Source: Bin87 sp965221295
Lineage (GTDB): Bacteria > Chloroflexota > Dehalococcoidia > Lucifugimonadales > UBA3495
Direction of reading: 5' to 3'
Assembly: GCA_965221295.1 (NCBI GenBank)
Contig: OZ244879.1
Location: 2,170,001 to 2,234,000, forward strand
Length of the DNA stretch: 64,000 nucleotides
Shown piece by piece: positions 51,600 to 60,593 of the stretch. The position numbers and the translations under genes are program-made. Each line of letters starts with the position of its first letter. Position 1 is the first letter of the stretch. Under the pieces are notes generated by a model. That model had not been told where the DNA came from. It did no database searches and saw nothing but the letters and a program-made list of their open reading frames with translations.

Positions 51600-52835
51600 G
51601 TGAATGCGGAGATCATATCCATAGGCACTGAGCTGTTGATGGGGGAGCTGACCGACACCAACGCGAGTTGGATCGCCGGCCGATTGCCCGCGTTGGGCAT
51701 CCGGTTGCAGCAGGTGAGCATCATCGACGACGACTTGCCCAAGCTGACGGCGGCCTTCAGGCGCGGGTTGGAGCGTTCAGACATCATATTCACCACCGGA
51801 GGATTGGGGCCGACGCAAGACGATTTGACGCGGGAAGCGGTGGCGGCCGCATTGGATGAGACCCCGGAGGTTCAGGAATCCGAGCTGGAGAATTTGCGGC
51901 AGTGGTTCCGAAATCGAGGGCAGGATATGCCGGCGCACAACGTGAAGCAGGCTCACCTGATACCGTCGGCGCAGTTCATCACCAACCGCAACGGGACGGC
52001 GCCCGGCTGGTGGGCTGAGAAAGATGGCAAGCACATCATCATCATGCCGGGGCCTCCGGGCGAAAATCGGGCGATGTGGCAGGATGAAATTGATTCGAGG
52101 CTAAAGGAGTTGATCGACACCGAGGTCACCATCACGCGCAACATCAAGACGCTGGGATTGGGGGAAGCCTCGGTTGACGAGATAATCTCGGAGTACTTTG
52201 GCCTGGAGAACCCGTACCTGGGCATCTATTCGAAGGCTGACGGCATCCACCTGCGCATCATTGCCCGCGCGCGGGACGAAGGGGCGGCGCGCGAGATGAT
52301 CGCGCCGGTGGAAAACGCGATTCACGAACGGTTGGCGCCGTACATCTGGGGATACGACGATGAGACTCCGGAGCTTTCGGTGGGCGCCGCCCTCACAGCC
52401 CGGGGCATGACGCTGGCCACCATGGAATCGGTGAGCGGAGGCTTTCTTGCGAATACCATCACCGAGGCGCCGGACAGCAGCCAATGGTATCGAGGCGGAG
52501 GCGTGGCCTATACCCGTGACGCCATCGTTGCCGCCGGAGTCGCGGGGGACATTCTGGAGGAGCACGGCGTCGTCAGCCAGCAAACCGCGAATGCGATGGC
52601 CACGGCCGCGCAGGTTACTGCCAACGCCGACTTCGGCGTGGGGGTGACCGGAGCGCTGGGGCCGGAGGAATTGGAAGGCCATCGGCCCGGGACGATCTAC
52701 ATCGCCATATCCCATGGCGGCGAAGCGCATGAATTTCCGCTGCGAACGCCTCCGCGACGGTTGGTGATCAAGCGACGGTCGTGCAACACGGCGCTCACCG
52801 AGCTGCGGAAGCTGATAACGAAAGTAGCGCCCTAA
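51600..52835 (+). CDS. cinA: CinA-family protein (NMN amidohydrolase / competence-damage protein)
   Basis: A 411-residue two-domain CinA protein. The N-terminal MoCF/COG1058 domain begins NAEIISIGTELLMGELTDTN and carries TTGGLGPTQDDLTREAV (~63); the C-terminal PncC domain (~260-411) has TLATMESVSGGFLANTITEAPDSS and the GVTGALGPEE motif. It deamidates nicotinamide mononucleotide to recycle NAD; the N-terminal part hydrolyses ADP-ribose in some species. GAGGAGG precedes GTG 51600, preferred over 51564. Co-directional with the Gld operon. Confidence 0.9.
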   Translation: MNAEIISIGTELLMGELTDTNASWIAGRLPALGIRLQQVSIIDDDLPKLTAAFRRGLERSDIIFTTGGLGPTQDDLTREAVAAALDETPEVQESELENLRQWFRNRGQDMPAHNVKQAHLIPSAQFITNRNGTAPGWWAEKDGKHIIIMPGPPGENRAMWQDEIDSRLKELIDTEVTITRNIKTLGLGEASVDEIISEYFGLENPYLGIYSKADGIHLRIIARARDEGAAREMIAPVENAIHERLAPYIWGYDDETPELSVGAALTARGMTLATMESVSGGFLANTITEAPDSSQWYRGGGVAYTRDAIVAAGVAGDILEEHGVVSQQTANAMATAAQVTANADFGVGVTGALGPEELEGHRPGTIYIAISHGGEAHEFPLRTPPRRLVIKRRSCNTALTELRKLITKVAP

Positions 52836-52860
52836 CTCGGCTGGTTGGCGAGAACGTGAA

Positions 52861-52895
52861 GGGGCGGGGTCCGCGTGGACCCCGCCCCAATTTTT
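52861..52895 (+). terminator. Strong intrinsic terminator after cinA
   Basis: A perfect 12-bp GC stem (GGGGCGGGGTCC-gcgt-GGACCCCGCCCC) followed by AATTTTT. It separates the plus-strand Gld/cinA operon from the minus-strand operon ending at 52914. Confidence 0.95.
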
Positions 52896-52913
52896 GCGCG
52901 AGGGTTGCCAGTA

Positions 52914-55900
52914 TTACCTGACCATGGTGAGGGAGCGGTAGAGCATGGGGAGACGTTCGGGCAACGTCCAGATGTCGTCGAGAACCTCGTAGTTGAGGTC
53001 GCCGCACATGGTCTTGAGATAGTCGTGTCCGGCCTTGTCCACGGTGAGGCAGAAGGGGGTGATCTCCTTGCGCTTGGCTTCCACCAGGGCCTGGTGGGTA
53101 TCGTGAACGGCGTACTCTTTCTCGACACCCTCACGGCTGTAGCCTCGGTCCTGGGGCCGGCCGTCGCTGATCAGGAACATGATCTTGGTGGCGGCGTCCT
53201 GGTTTTCGAGCTTGGTGATGGCATGACGGATGGCCGAGCCCATGCGGGTAGCATGAAGGGGAGTGACCTTGTCGATGCGGCGCTTGATCTTGTCGTTGAA
53301 TTGCTCTTCGATGTCTTTGATGACGTAGAACTCGACGTTTTCGCGTCCGTAGCCGGAGAAACCGTAGATTCCGTAGGTGTCGCCGATGGACTCCAGGGCG
53401 TTGATGAGCAAGGCGCAGCTTTCTCTTTCCAGGTCGATGATGCGCTTGTAGTGGCGGCGCACCAGGCCTTCGCGACGGCGGCGCAACCAGACCATGTATT
53501 CCACGGGGTCGTCGGGGGCGTCGCGGTCGTCCACGGAGTGGCGCCCTTCGTCGATGGCCTCGGCGGTGGAAGCCGACATGTCGAGCAGGAACACCACCGC
53601 GACATCACGCTCGACCCGGTTGCGTCGCCAGTAGATTTTCTCGTCGGGCGGCACGTTCATGCGGAGGTCGGCCCAGGCCTCCAAGGCGGAGTTGAGGTCG
53701 ATGTCTTCGCCGTCGATCAGGCGGTAGGTCTTGCGCCAAGTCTCTGGCATGATCAGTTCGAACTGGCGCTTGATGTGGGCAAGTAGGGACGCGTAGTTGC
53801 GGAGTGAATCGTTGTAGAAATTGACGTCGCCTTCGTCGAGGATTTTTTCCTTGACGATGCACCAGCGAGGTTTGTAATCGTTGGCGCGGAAGTCCCATTC
53901 GTCGTAAACGAAGGTTTTGGGTTCCAGGGCTTCTAGTTCACCGCCGGAGTCGTCATCGTGGAGGATGGGGCCGTAGCCGCGCCCGGGGTCGTTGGACGGA
54001 GGGGGAACGCCGGCTTCCTTCATGATGTTCTGGGCGAACATTGCCATGCTCTGATCCACGTCGCCTTCCTGGGCATCGAGTTCCAGTTCGGCGGAATCCT
54101 GGAGGAGTTGTTCGAGTTCCTCCTGGGTCATGGGTTCGGCGTCGCCGAGTTGGCTCTGGTCCATTTGGAGCTTGGTGAGAAGCTGGACCATCTCGGGCTT
54201 GAAATCGCCGCGATATTCGACGGGCTCGGGAGATTCGTAAGGATCGCCTTCGCCTTGTTCGCCCTGTTGTTGGTCCATCTGGGCCTGGAGTTTGTCGAGG
54301 AGGGCTTGGTATTCTTCCTCGGAGAATTCACCGGGGTCGTCCAGGTCTTCAGGCTGGTATTCGTCCTCTGGCTGTTGCTCGTTTTGCAAGCGGGAGATGA
54401 TCTCGTAGGCGCGGAGGGAAGCCTCGGCGGTGTCCTCGATGGAGGCGCGGATGGTGCGCAGCCGGTGCATGATGCGGGAGAGCATGAGGGCTTCTTCGCG
54501 GTATTCCTGGGGCACGGGGAGGCCCGCGAACCGGTCGAGGCTCATGTGAACCAGCAACTCGATCATCGCTTCCTGAAGGGGGAGTTCCTCGACCCTGGGC
54601 CGCTGGGCCAAGGCGTCCCGCTGGACGTCGAGGGCAGGGCGGCGGATTCCGGGATAGTCGGTCTTGATGCGGTAGTCCAGCCGGCAGTCTTCCAGGACGC
54701 TAAAGAGATCGAACACCATGCGGCGGTCTTCAAACAGGGCCAGGAAGCGGCCGATGTCGGTGTACACGCGCATGGAGCCGCCGGGTCCGTCGGCCAGATC
54801 CGGGGAGGCGCTGACGTTCATGTCCTGCATGATGAAGTTTTCGGCGGCGGCGGTGCGTATGGCTTCGAGTCGGGCCTGGATGGCCGTTTCCATGGCGATG
54901 CGCCGGTCGTCGAAGACGTTGGCGGGGCGTTCGAAGACGAACTCGAAACTGCCGAACTCCAGGTGGGAGACCTGGTGGGTGGCGACGACCTTGAACCAGG
55001 CGAAATTCTGGGCCTTGTCGTTGTAGTGGTCGATCATGGGTGGGAGGTACACCTTGGTTCCGTCGGTGGAGGCGGTGTCCTGATCGACCCATCCGATTTG
55101 ACGCCGCACCAACTCCTCGGAGCTCATCACCTCGATGTTGGTTCCGGAGAGGGCCCGGGTGTAGAGGCGCATGATGCCCTTGACGCGCTCCAAGTCGAGG
55201 CTGGAGGACAGGGTTTCGAGCATGGCCTCTGAGGTATTGGACTCGATCTTGAAGAAAGCGATTCCGCTTTCTGGGTTTTCGTTGAGGAGCTCGACGCCGT
55301 GCTGGTACCACTGGTCCAGCTGCGGTAGGGTGATGCGGTTCAGGACTGGGTCGAGGCTCTTGAGGAAGGGGGGGACGGCGTCGGGAGAGGTGGCCAGCAA
55401 CCCTTCGCAGAGGTCGAGGATGTGTCCCTGGGAGCCGGCGGAGACGTAGGAGAGGGCCTGGGCGCCGTCGTAGAGGAAACGAGAGGTATCGCGGAGACCC
55501 ATCTTGGCGAGGCGTTCGCCCAGGCGCAGGAACCGGCCGGTTTGGCCTTCTTCGACATGCTGCAAGGCTCTGGGGGCCATTTCGAGGCACGACTTGACCT
55601 CGCGCCAGCTGGTGTCGGTGAGGGCGCGGGACATGGAGAGGAAGGCTTCACGCTCGCGTCCCATGCCTGGAAGCACGTCGCGACCCAGAACGAGGCACTC
55701 GGCGGCGACGTCGTAGGACTTATAGGAGAGGGCTTCGATGAGGGAGGCGAATACCTCGACGTCCCAGAACGGGAGGTTGCGCACCAGGTCGGGGCTGACC
55801 TCGAAGAACCGGGCGGCGAGGGTGCTGGACTTCCAGGTTCCCTTGTAGAGGGAACGGCCCAGGCCGGCCCAACGGGGGATGTACTGGGGCCGTAGATTGG

Positions 55901-56228
55901 TGACGATGGTGGGACTGGCCTTGAAGAAGGCGACGGCCAGGGTGGGTGAGTCCTGGGACAGGTAGGTACCGCAACGGGCCCACTGCATGAAGGAAGCGAA
56001 GGCCAGAGAGCGAGCCACTTCGGGACTGACGCGGTAGTACTCGACGGCGGATTCCCAGGAGCGCACGGTTTGGGCGCCGATGGCGACGCCTTCCTTGGCC
56101 CACAACGCCAATTCCTCGTCGCTGAAGGAGTCGCCCATAGAGTCGGCGACCGCTTCGTAAGCTTCAGCGACTGCAGGAGGCAGTTTGGACAGTTCGGCTA
56201 GGAGCTCGCCGTTTGCGGAATTAGTCAA
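52914..56228 (-). CDS. Large VWA-domain protein (CbbO/NorD-like)
   Basis: An 1104-residue protein. The C-terminal VWA domain (~875-1104) has the metal (MIDAS) motif DMSAS, later GSAIRHAI with Thr-type ligand region and LISDGRPQD. A Gln/Glu-rich disordered linker lies near 610-760, and the N-terminal ~550 residues are helical with no recognised domain. CbbO/NorD proteins pair with CbbQ/NirQ-type MoxR ATPases to insert metals or remodel enzyme complexes; the ATPase is two genes upstream in the same run. It is longer than NorD (about 600-770). Confidence 0.85.
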   Translation of the reverse strand: MTNSANGELLAELSKLPPAVAEAYEAVADSMGDSFSDEELALWAKEGVAIGAQTVRSWESAVEYYRVSPEVARSLAFASFMQWARCGTYLSQDSPTLAVAFFKASPTIVTNLRPQYIPRWAGLGRSLYKGTWKSSTLAARFFEVSPDLVRNLPFWDVEVFASLIEALSYKSYDVAAECLVLGRDVLPGMGREREAFLSMSRALTDTSWREVKSCLEMAPRALQHVEEGQTGRFLRLGERLAKMGLRDTSRFLYDGAQALSYVSAGSQGHILDLCEGLLATSPDAVPPFLKSLDPVLNRITLPQLDQWYQHGVELLNENPESGIAFFKIESNTSEAMLETLSSSLDLERVKGIMRLYTRALSGTNIEVMSSEELVRRQIGWVDQDTASTDGTKVYLPPMIDHYNDKAQNFAWFKVVATHQVSHLEFGSFEFVFERPANVFDDRRIAMETAIQARLEAIRTAAAENFIMQDMNVSASPDLADGPGGSMRVYTDIGRFLALFEDRRMVFDLFSVLEDCRLDYRIKTDYPGIRRPALDVQRDALAQRPRVEELPLQEAMIELLVHMSLDRFAGLPVPQEYREEALMLSRIMHRLRTIRASIEDTAEASLRAYEIISRLQNEQQPEDEYQPEDLDDPGEFSEEEYQALLDKLQAQMDQQQGEQGEGDPYESPEPVEYRGDFKPEMVQLLTKLQMDQSQLGDAEPMTQEELEQLLQDSAELELDAQEGDVDQSMAMFAQNIMKEAGVPPPSNDPGRGYGPILHDDDSGGELEALEPKTFVYDEWDFRANDYKPRWCIVKEKILDEGDVNFYNDSLRNYASLLAHIKRQFELIMPETWRKTYRLIDGEDIDLNSALEAWADLRMNVPPDEKIYWRRNRVERDVAVVFLLDMSASTAEAIDEGRHSVDDRDAPDDPVEYMVWLRRRREGLVRRHYKRIIDLERESCALLINALESIGDTYGIYGFSGYGRENVEFYVIKDIEEQFNDKIKRRIDKVTPLHATRMGSAIRHAITKLENQDAATKIMFLISDGRPQDRGYSREGVEKEYAVHDTHQALVEAKRKEITPFCLTVDKAGHDYLKTMCGDLNYEVLDDIWTLPERLPMLYRSLTMVR

Positions 56229-56832
56229 GGCTATAGTCCTCCTTTGTCAGCCCATCCTCGATGGCCTCGAGCTCGATGACCTCGAGGAACTGGTCAAGGA
56301 TTTTTGCGGTGGCGCCGTACACGAGGTGCTGCTGGTATCCGTAGGAACGGACGGAAACGCGTTGGCCGTGGTCGATGCGGGAGTCCCAACGCCACGAGGC
56401 GGGATCGCGCAGCACAGCCAACGGGATTTCCACGACTTCGGCGATTTCGTGGGGGCTTGGTTGAAAGGCGTATGGATAGGGGATCGAGCCCACGAACACC
56501 TTGACGAGGAAGTTGGAGCGGGTGACGTTGTCATCCAAGCGACCGAGGATGGTGACGTGCTCCCTGGAGATGCCCATTTCCTCGTGGGTTTCGCGGAGGG
56601 CGGTGTCCTGGAAATCGGCGTCTTCGGGGTCCCTGGCGCCGCCGGGGAAGGACATTTCGCCCTTGTGGTGTTCCACGGTCATGGATCGTTTATTGAGCAG
56701 GACGCAGAGTTGGCCGTCCTTGTGGTAGAGCAATAGCATTACTGCCGCCGGCATCAAACCCTGCGGGGCGGCAGTAGCTGGCTGTCGGCGCGCCAAGGCG
56801 TCGCGGATCGAGTCGAGGGTGATTTCACCCAT
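56221..56832 (-). CDS. CoA diphosphatase-type Nudix hydrolase
   Basis: A 203-residue Nudix protein. Its box (GEMSFPGGARDPEDADFQ then DTALRETHEEMGI, ~60-90) fits the CoA/NUDT7-NudL family that splits CoA into phosphopantetheine and adenosine bisphosphate; LLLYHKDGQLCVLLNKRS precedes it as expected. It overlaps the VWA gene by 8 bases and lies 14 bases after the MoxR gene, so it is tucked inside the MoxR-VWA pair. CoaE, which makes CoA, is next upstream. Confidence 0.85.
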   Translation of the reverse strand: MGEITLDSIRDALARRQPATAAPQGLMPAAVMLLLYHKDGQLCVLLNKRSMTVEHHKGEMSFPGGARDPEDADFQDTALRETHEEMGISREHVTILGRLDDNVTRSNFLVKVFVGSIPYPYAFQPSPHEIAEVVEIPLAVLRDPASWRWDSRIDHGQRVSVRSYGYQQHLVYGATAKILDQFLEVIELEAIEDGLTKEDYSLD

Positions 56833-56846
56833 GCAGCCTCCAGTGG

Positions 56847-57758
56847 CTACTCAAAGATGGAGTAAACCACCTCTTCGATGCTGCGTTGCAACTCTTCTTC
56901 GTCGGTGAGGGTCCAGACGATGGCGACCTGGCAGGCGCGGCGGGCGGGGATGCCCTGGCGCATGAGGCGGCCGGCGTAGATCAGGAGACGGGTGCTGGCG
57001 CCTTCGGCGAGGCCGTGTTCGCGTAGGTTGCGGATCTTTTCGCCGAGGCGGGCCAAGGCGTGGGCCTCTTCATCGCTGCAGCCGCTTTCCTTGGCAACGA
57101 TTTCGGCTTCGACATCCACGGGGGGATAGTCGAATTCGATGGAAATGAACCGCTGGCGGGTGCTGTGCTTGAGGTCCTTGAGGGCGCTCTGATAGTGAGG
57201 GTTGTAGGAGATGCAGAGCAGGAAGCGGTCATCGGCCTCGATGATGTTGCCCGTCTTTTCCACGGGAAGGATGCGGCGGTGGTCGGTAAGCGGGTGGATC
57301 AGAACGGTGGTGTCCTTGCGGGCTTCGACGACTTCATCCAGGTAGAGGATGGCGCCGGCTTTGACGGCGCGGGTCATGGGGCCGTCGATCCAACGGGTGC
57401 CGTTGGCGTCCAGCAGATAGCGGCCGACCAGGTCGCTGGCGGTAAGGTCTTCGTGGCAGGCAATGGTAACCAGTGGGACCCGAACTTCGCCTTCGCGCAT
57501 TTCCTGCGCAGCCTGGTTTCGGACCGTGGTGATGGGACGGCCCAGTCTCCAGGCCATATACTCGACGAACCGGGTCTTGCCGCAGCCGGTGGGGCCCTTC
57601 AGCAGCACGGGGATGTGCTGCTCGTAGGCGGCCTCGAAAAGCTCCAACTCGTCGCCGACGGCCCGGTAGTAGGGCTCGCTGCGGACGAGGAACTCCTCAA
57701 TGGCGAATTCCTTGAAACTGGGTTCGTCTTCCAAAAGCTCGATGTTCGTGTCAACCAT
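56847..57758 (-). CDS. MoxR-family AAA+ ATPase (CbbQ/NirQ-like)
   Basis: A 303-residue AAA+ ATPase: Walker A LLKGPTGCGKTRFVE (~53), Walker B ILYLDEVVEA (~140), sensor 1 in DDRFLLCISYNP (~178), and a C-terminal lid helix region with the ARxAC motif. MoxR proteins work with VWA partners as chaperones that mature or reactivate target enzymes. The partner is the 1104-residue VWA protein downstream. Overlaps coaE by 8 bases. Confidence 0.9.
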   Translation of the reverse strand: MVDTNIELLEDEPSFKEFAIEEFLVRSEPYYRAVGDELELFEAAYEQHIPVLLKGPTGCGKTRFVEYMAWRLGRPITTVRNQAAQEMREGEVRVPLVTIACHEDLTASDLVGRYLLDANGTRWIDGPMTRAVKAGAILYLDEVVEARKDTTVLIHPLTDHRRILPVEKTGNIIEADDRFLLCISYNPHYQSALKDLKHSTRQRFISIEFDYPPVDVEAEIVAKESGCSDEEAHALARLGEKIRNLREHGLAEGASTRLLIYAGRLMRQGIPARRACQVAIVWTLTDEEELQRSIEEVVYSIFE

Positions 57759-58368
57759 TGCTTTGATTTACCTGTCCTTTCACGCGAGTCTGCCAAAGGG
57801 TTCGAACTTCGCGCTCCAAAGCGGCGAGATCGGACGAATTGTCCAACACCACTTGGGAGCGGCGGTTGCGTTCTTCGGCAGCCATCTGTGAGTTTATGCG
57901 TTTTCTTGCTTCTTCTCCGCTGAGGCCGTTGCGGGCGTGCAGGCGTTGGACCACTGTGTCGACCGGGGCATGGGTAGTCCACACTTCGTCGACCAGCGAG
58001 TCCCACCCGGCTTCGAACAGAACCGCGGCCTCGACGACGGCGACGGATTCGCCTTGGGCTTGCAGCTCGGACTTTTTCTGTTCCACCATGCGCGCCATTA
58101 ACGGGTGCATGATTGCGTTCAAGCGGGCCAATTCGTTGGCGTCGGCAAAGACGATGGCTCCCAATTTGCGCCGGTCAATTTCCCCGTCGGCATCCAGGAT
58201 TTCAGATCCGAACGCCGCCACGACTTGCCGCCAAGCTTCGGAGTTAGGGGTGTATGCTTGATGTCCCAAGCGGTCCGCGTCGATGACAGACGCGCCCAAC
58301 TCGCGCAACAGATCGGCGACTGCGCTTTTGCCGGTCCCAATCCCTCCCGTTAAACCAATGGTAAGCAT
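57751..58368 (-). CDS. coaE: Dephospho-CoA kinase
   Basis: A 205-residue CoaE: P-loop LTGGIGTGKSAVADLL at the N-terminus, DADRLGHQAY (~30), IMHPLM (~85), and the lid R-N motif RLHARNGLSGEEARKRINSQM (split: ~145-165). It phosphorylates dephospho-CoA at the 3'-OH, the last step of CoA synthesis. ATG 58368 is preferred over a GTG two codons upstream. It overlaps the MoxR gene. Confidence 0.95.
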   Translation of the reverse strand: MLTIGLTGGIGTGKSAVADLLRELGASVIDADRLGHQAYTPNSEAWRQVVAAFGSEILDADGEIDRRKLGAIVFADANELARLNAIMHPLMARMVEQKKSELQAQGESVAVVEAAVLFEAGWDSLVDEVWTTHAPVDTVVQRLHARNGLSGEEARKRINSQMAAEERNRRSQVVLDNSSDLAALEREVRTLWQTRVKGQVNQSNG

Positions 58369-58659
58369 GGCCACCCAGACGGTAAGATTGCGGGAATTCT
58401 AACAAGGCGCGGGGAATCGGTCAACCAACGGGGCTTTCTGAACGCGCCGGGTTGGTGAACGCGACTCGGGTAACCAGTGGGCGGAACGGCCGCAGCCCAG
58501 ACCTAGAGTGCGACGCGCATACTCGCGATTGGCGCCAGCAGGATTAGGGCGCCCTCGCGCCGGCGGCCCCAGGTATCCCGATGGAGGACGGGGCCAGACG
58601 CGTTGGGATGGTGGACTGCGCTGGCGAATGCGGACACTGGGGGAATGGGAGCGGCGCTT

Positions 58660-59313
58660 TCAGATGGCGATCCGAATCTCGCCGTACCGCTGGAAAAATC
58701 GGTCCTGGAGGGTAGCGAATTTCTCGCGGTAGGCGCCGGTGTGGATGCGGTCGGTGGTCATGATCACGGCGTCTTCCCGGTTATCGGCGTAGTAGTTCTT
58801 GCGGATGCCGACCTCGTTGAATCCGTACTTGTCGTAAAGCCGCTGGGCGATGAAGTTGGATACCCGAGCTTCAAGGGTTACCTCTTCCAACCCCTGTTCG
58901 TAGGCAGTTTGCACCGTTCCGATGAGCAGCAGTTCGCCGATGCCGCGGCCGCGCAGGGCTTCTCGCACGGCGATTTCGGTGATGTGGGCCTGGTCGCCCT
59001 GGAACCAGATGCCGACGTACCCGGCCACCCGATTATCGCCGGGGGCGCCAGATGGGGAGCCGAGCGCCGATTTCACGCCGCGCACCATACGGGCCCACAT
59101 GGAGTCATCTGGCGAGATGGCTTGGCGATCAGATGGGACGCCCCCGGACGGGTCATCCTCGTCAACGCAACACGCCACGAGGAAGCGGCAGAACCGGCTG
59201 TTCAGCTCGCGGCGGAATTGGGTACCAACCCAACCGGGAGAAAAGGCTTCGTGTTCGATTTCGACGACTTGCGCGACATCTTCGGGGCGCATCCGTCGCA
59301 ACGCTACGTTCAT
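58660..59313 (-). CDS. GNAT acetyltransferase, RimI-like
   Basis: A 217-residue GNAT with RimI pattern: LRRMRPEDVAQVVEIEHEAFSPGW at the start and the acetyl-CoA-binding VREALRGRGIGELLL (~125) and LEARVSNFIAQRLYDKYGF (~155). A ~40-residue insert (~50-85) separates the two parts. Candidate substrate: ribosomal protein bS18 alanine terminus. GTG 59352 overlapping the EndoQ stop is an alternative start; ATG 59313 better fits the family. Confidence 0.8.
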   Translation of the reverse strand: MNVALRRMRPEDVAQVVEIEHEAFSPGWVGTQFRRELNSRFCRFLVACCVDEDDPSGGVPSDRQAISPDDSMWARMVRGVKSALGSPSGAPGDNRVAGYVGIWFQGDQAHITEIAVREALRGRGIGELLLIGTVQTAYEQGLEEVTLEARVSNFIAQRLYDKYGFNEVGIRKNYYADNREDAVIMTTDRIHTGAYREKFATLQDRFFQRYGEIRIAI

Positions 59314-59348
59314 GGCAGCCTGTCTCACCAGCCGATTGCGCCGGTTGA

Positions 59349-60593
59349 TCACGCCAAGACCGGCAACGCGGAGCCGTACACGCCGTCGAACCCGGGGTTG
59401 ACGGCGACATCGCCGACGCGGGCGCGCAGGATGGCGTCGGTGAGAATCTCGCCAGCGACAGGTTCCAAATCCCGGCGGGACGCGTAGAGGAGCACGGCCA
59501 GTTCGCTGCCAACCTCGGCGACCAGAACGCAGTACTCGCGCATGACCTTGCGGGCGGCCACGCCCGCACCGCGGACGGCGGCGATGATCTCCTGCAACGG
59601 AATCAAACGAGCGAATGGAGGTTGGGATTCACCGGAGTAGATGAAGCCGTTGGCGTCGGGTTGCAGGTTAGACTCAACAGAGCGGGCGGCCAGTTTGGCG
59701 ACCCGGTGCATGACCCCCAGCGTGAGGGGGCGCCCGCAGACCGGGCAATCGGTACCGTTGATGGCCTCGTCGGCGGGTCCGTAAACCACGCCGCACTTGC
59801 GATGGCCGCTGTAGTGATACTTGCCTTCCTCGGGGTACATCTCCACGGTGTAGGCGACGCCAGAGTGGCGCAAGCCGGCCTCCAAACCATCCCAGGAAAG
59901 CGCCCCGTGGAACGCGGTCATTTCCCGGCCCAGGCGAGCGAGGGAATGGGCGTCAGAAAAGGAAACCAACGCCCTGGAATCCAGTTCGGACACCGCCCGG
60001 TTCATGGCGGGGTCTGAGGACAGGCCGGTTTCCACCGCGGTTACGTGGGGCGCGAGGTCGCCGAAGCACTGATCGAGGCTGTCGAAGCCGCCCCGTGAGC
60101 CATAGACTCCGTACCACGGCGTCCAGGCGTGAGCGGGCACGACCATGGCGCGCGGGTGGCAATCCAACGCCAGAGCCAGCAGGTCCCGCGCCGACAGGCT
60201 GACGGTGGGTCGGCCATCACTGTTCAGGTTGCCGTATTGGGAGAGACGATCAGTGAATCGTTGGGCGGCGTCCAGGTTCGGCATGAGGGTCAGCAGGTGG
60301 ATGCGACGCACACGGTCATCCTGGCGATACACGCAGCTGATTTCGGTTACCGGAACAAAGTGAACGCCGGCGTAGCGGTAGAACCCGTTGTCGTCGGGAA
60401 TCAGGTTGGCCTCCAGGTTGGCGGCCCACGCGGGGTGCGTGAAATCTCCTGTGGCCAACAGGTCAATGCCCTTGCAACTGGCCCATGCCGCCAGATTATC
60501 CAACGTCAGGGAGCGACTGCAGGCAAACGCGTAAGGCGAATGTACGTGCAGGTCAGCCACAAAAGACGGCGATTCAGCCAGGGGCTGGTTCAT
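59349..60593 (-). CDS. Endonuclease Q family (PHP domain) protein
   Basis: A 414-residue EndoQ-like protein. The PHP domain starts DLHVHSPYAFACSRSLTLDN (DLHxHS metal site) and GDFTHPAW (~48); later the ETGLSSDPAMN block (~190) and SDAHSLARLGREM (~215), then the YPEEGKYHYSGHRKCG segment and the zinc pair CPVCGRPLTLGVMHRV (~285). EndoQ cuts 5' of deaminated bases (uracil, hypoxanthine, xanthine) and AP sites. It is common in Archaea but patchy in bacteria. Overlaps the upstream alpha/beta hydrolase by 4 bases. Confidence 0.85.
   Translation of the reverse strand: MNQPLAESPSFVADLHVHSPYAFACSRSLTLDNLAAWASCKGIDLLATGDFTHPAWAANLEANLIPDDNGFYRYAGVHFVPVTEISCVYRQDDRVRRIHLLTLMPNLDAAQRFTDRLSQYGNLNSDGRPTVSLSARDLLALALDCHPRAMVVPAHAWTPWYGVYGSRGGFDSLDQCFGDLAPHVTAVETGLSSDPAMNRAVSELDSRALVSFSDAHSLARLGREMTAFHGALSWDGLEAGLRHSGVAYTVEMYPEEGKYHYSGHRKCGVVYGPADEAINGTDCPVCGRPLTLGVMHRVAKLAARSVESNLQPDANGFIYSGESQPPFARLIPLQEIIAAVRGAGVAARKVMREYCVLVAEVGSELAVLLYASRRDLEPVAGEILTDAILRARVGDVAVNPGFDGVYGSALPVLA

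Noticed and set aside
53958..55232. 424-codon open frame opposite the VWA gene
   Set aside because: Shadow frame caused by high GC; the minus-strand protein has clear domains.
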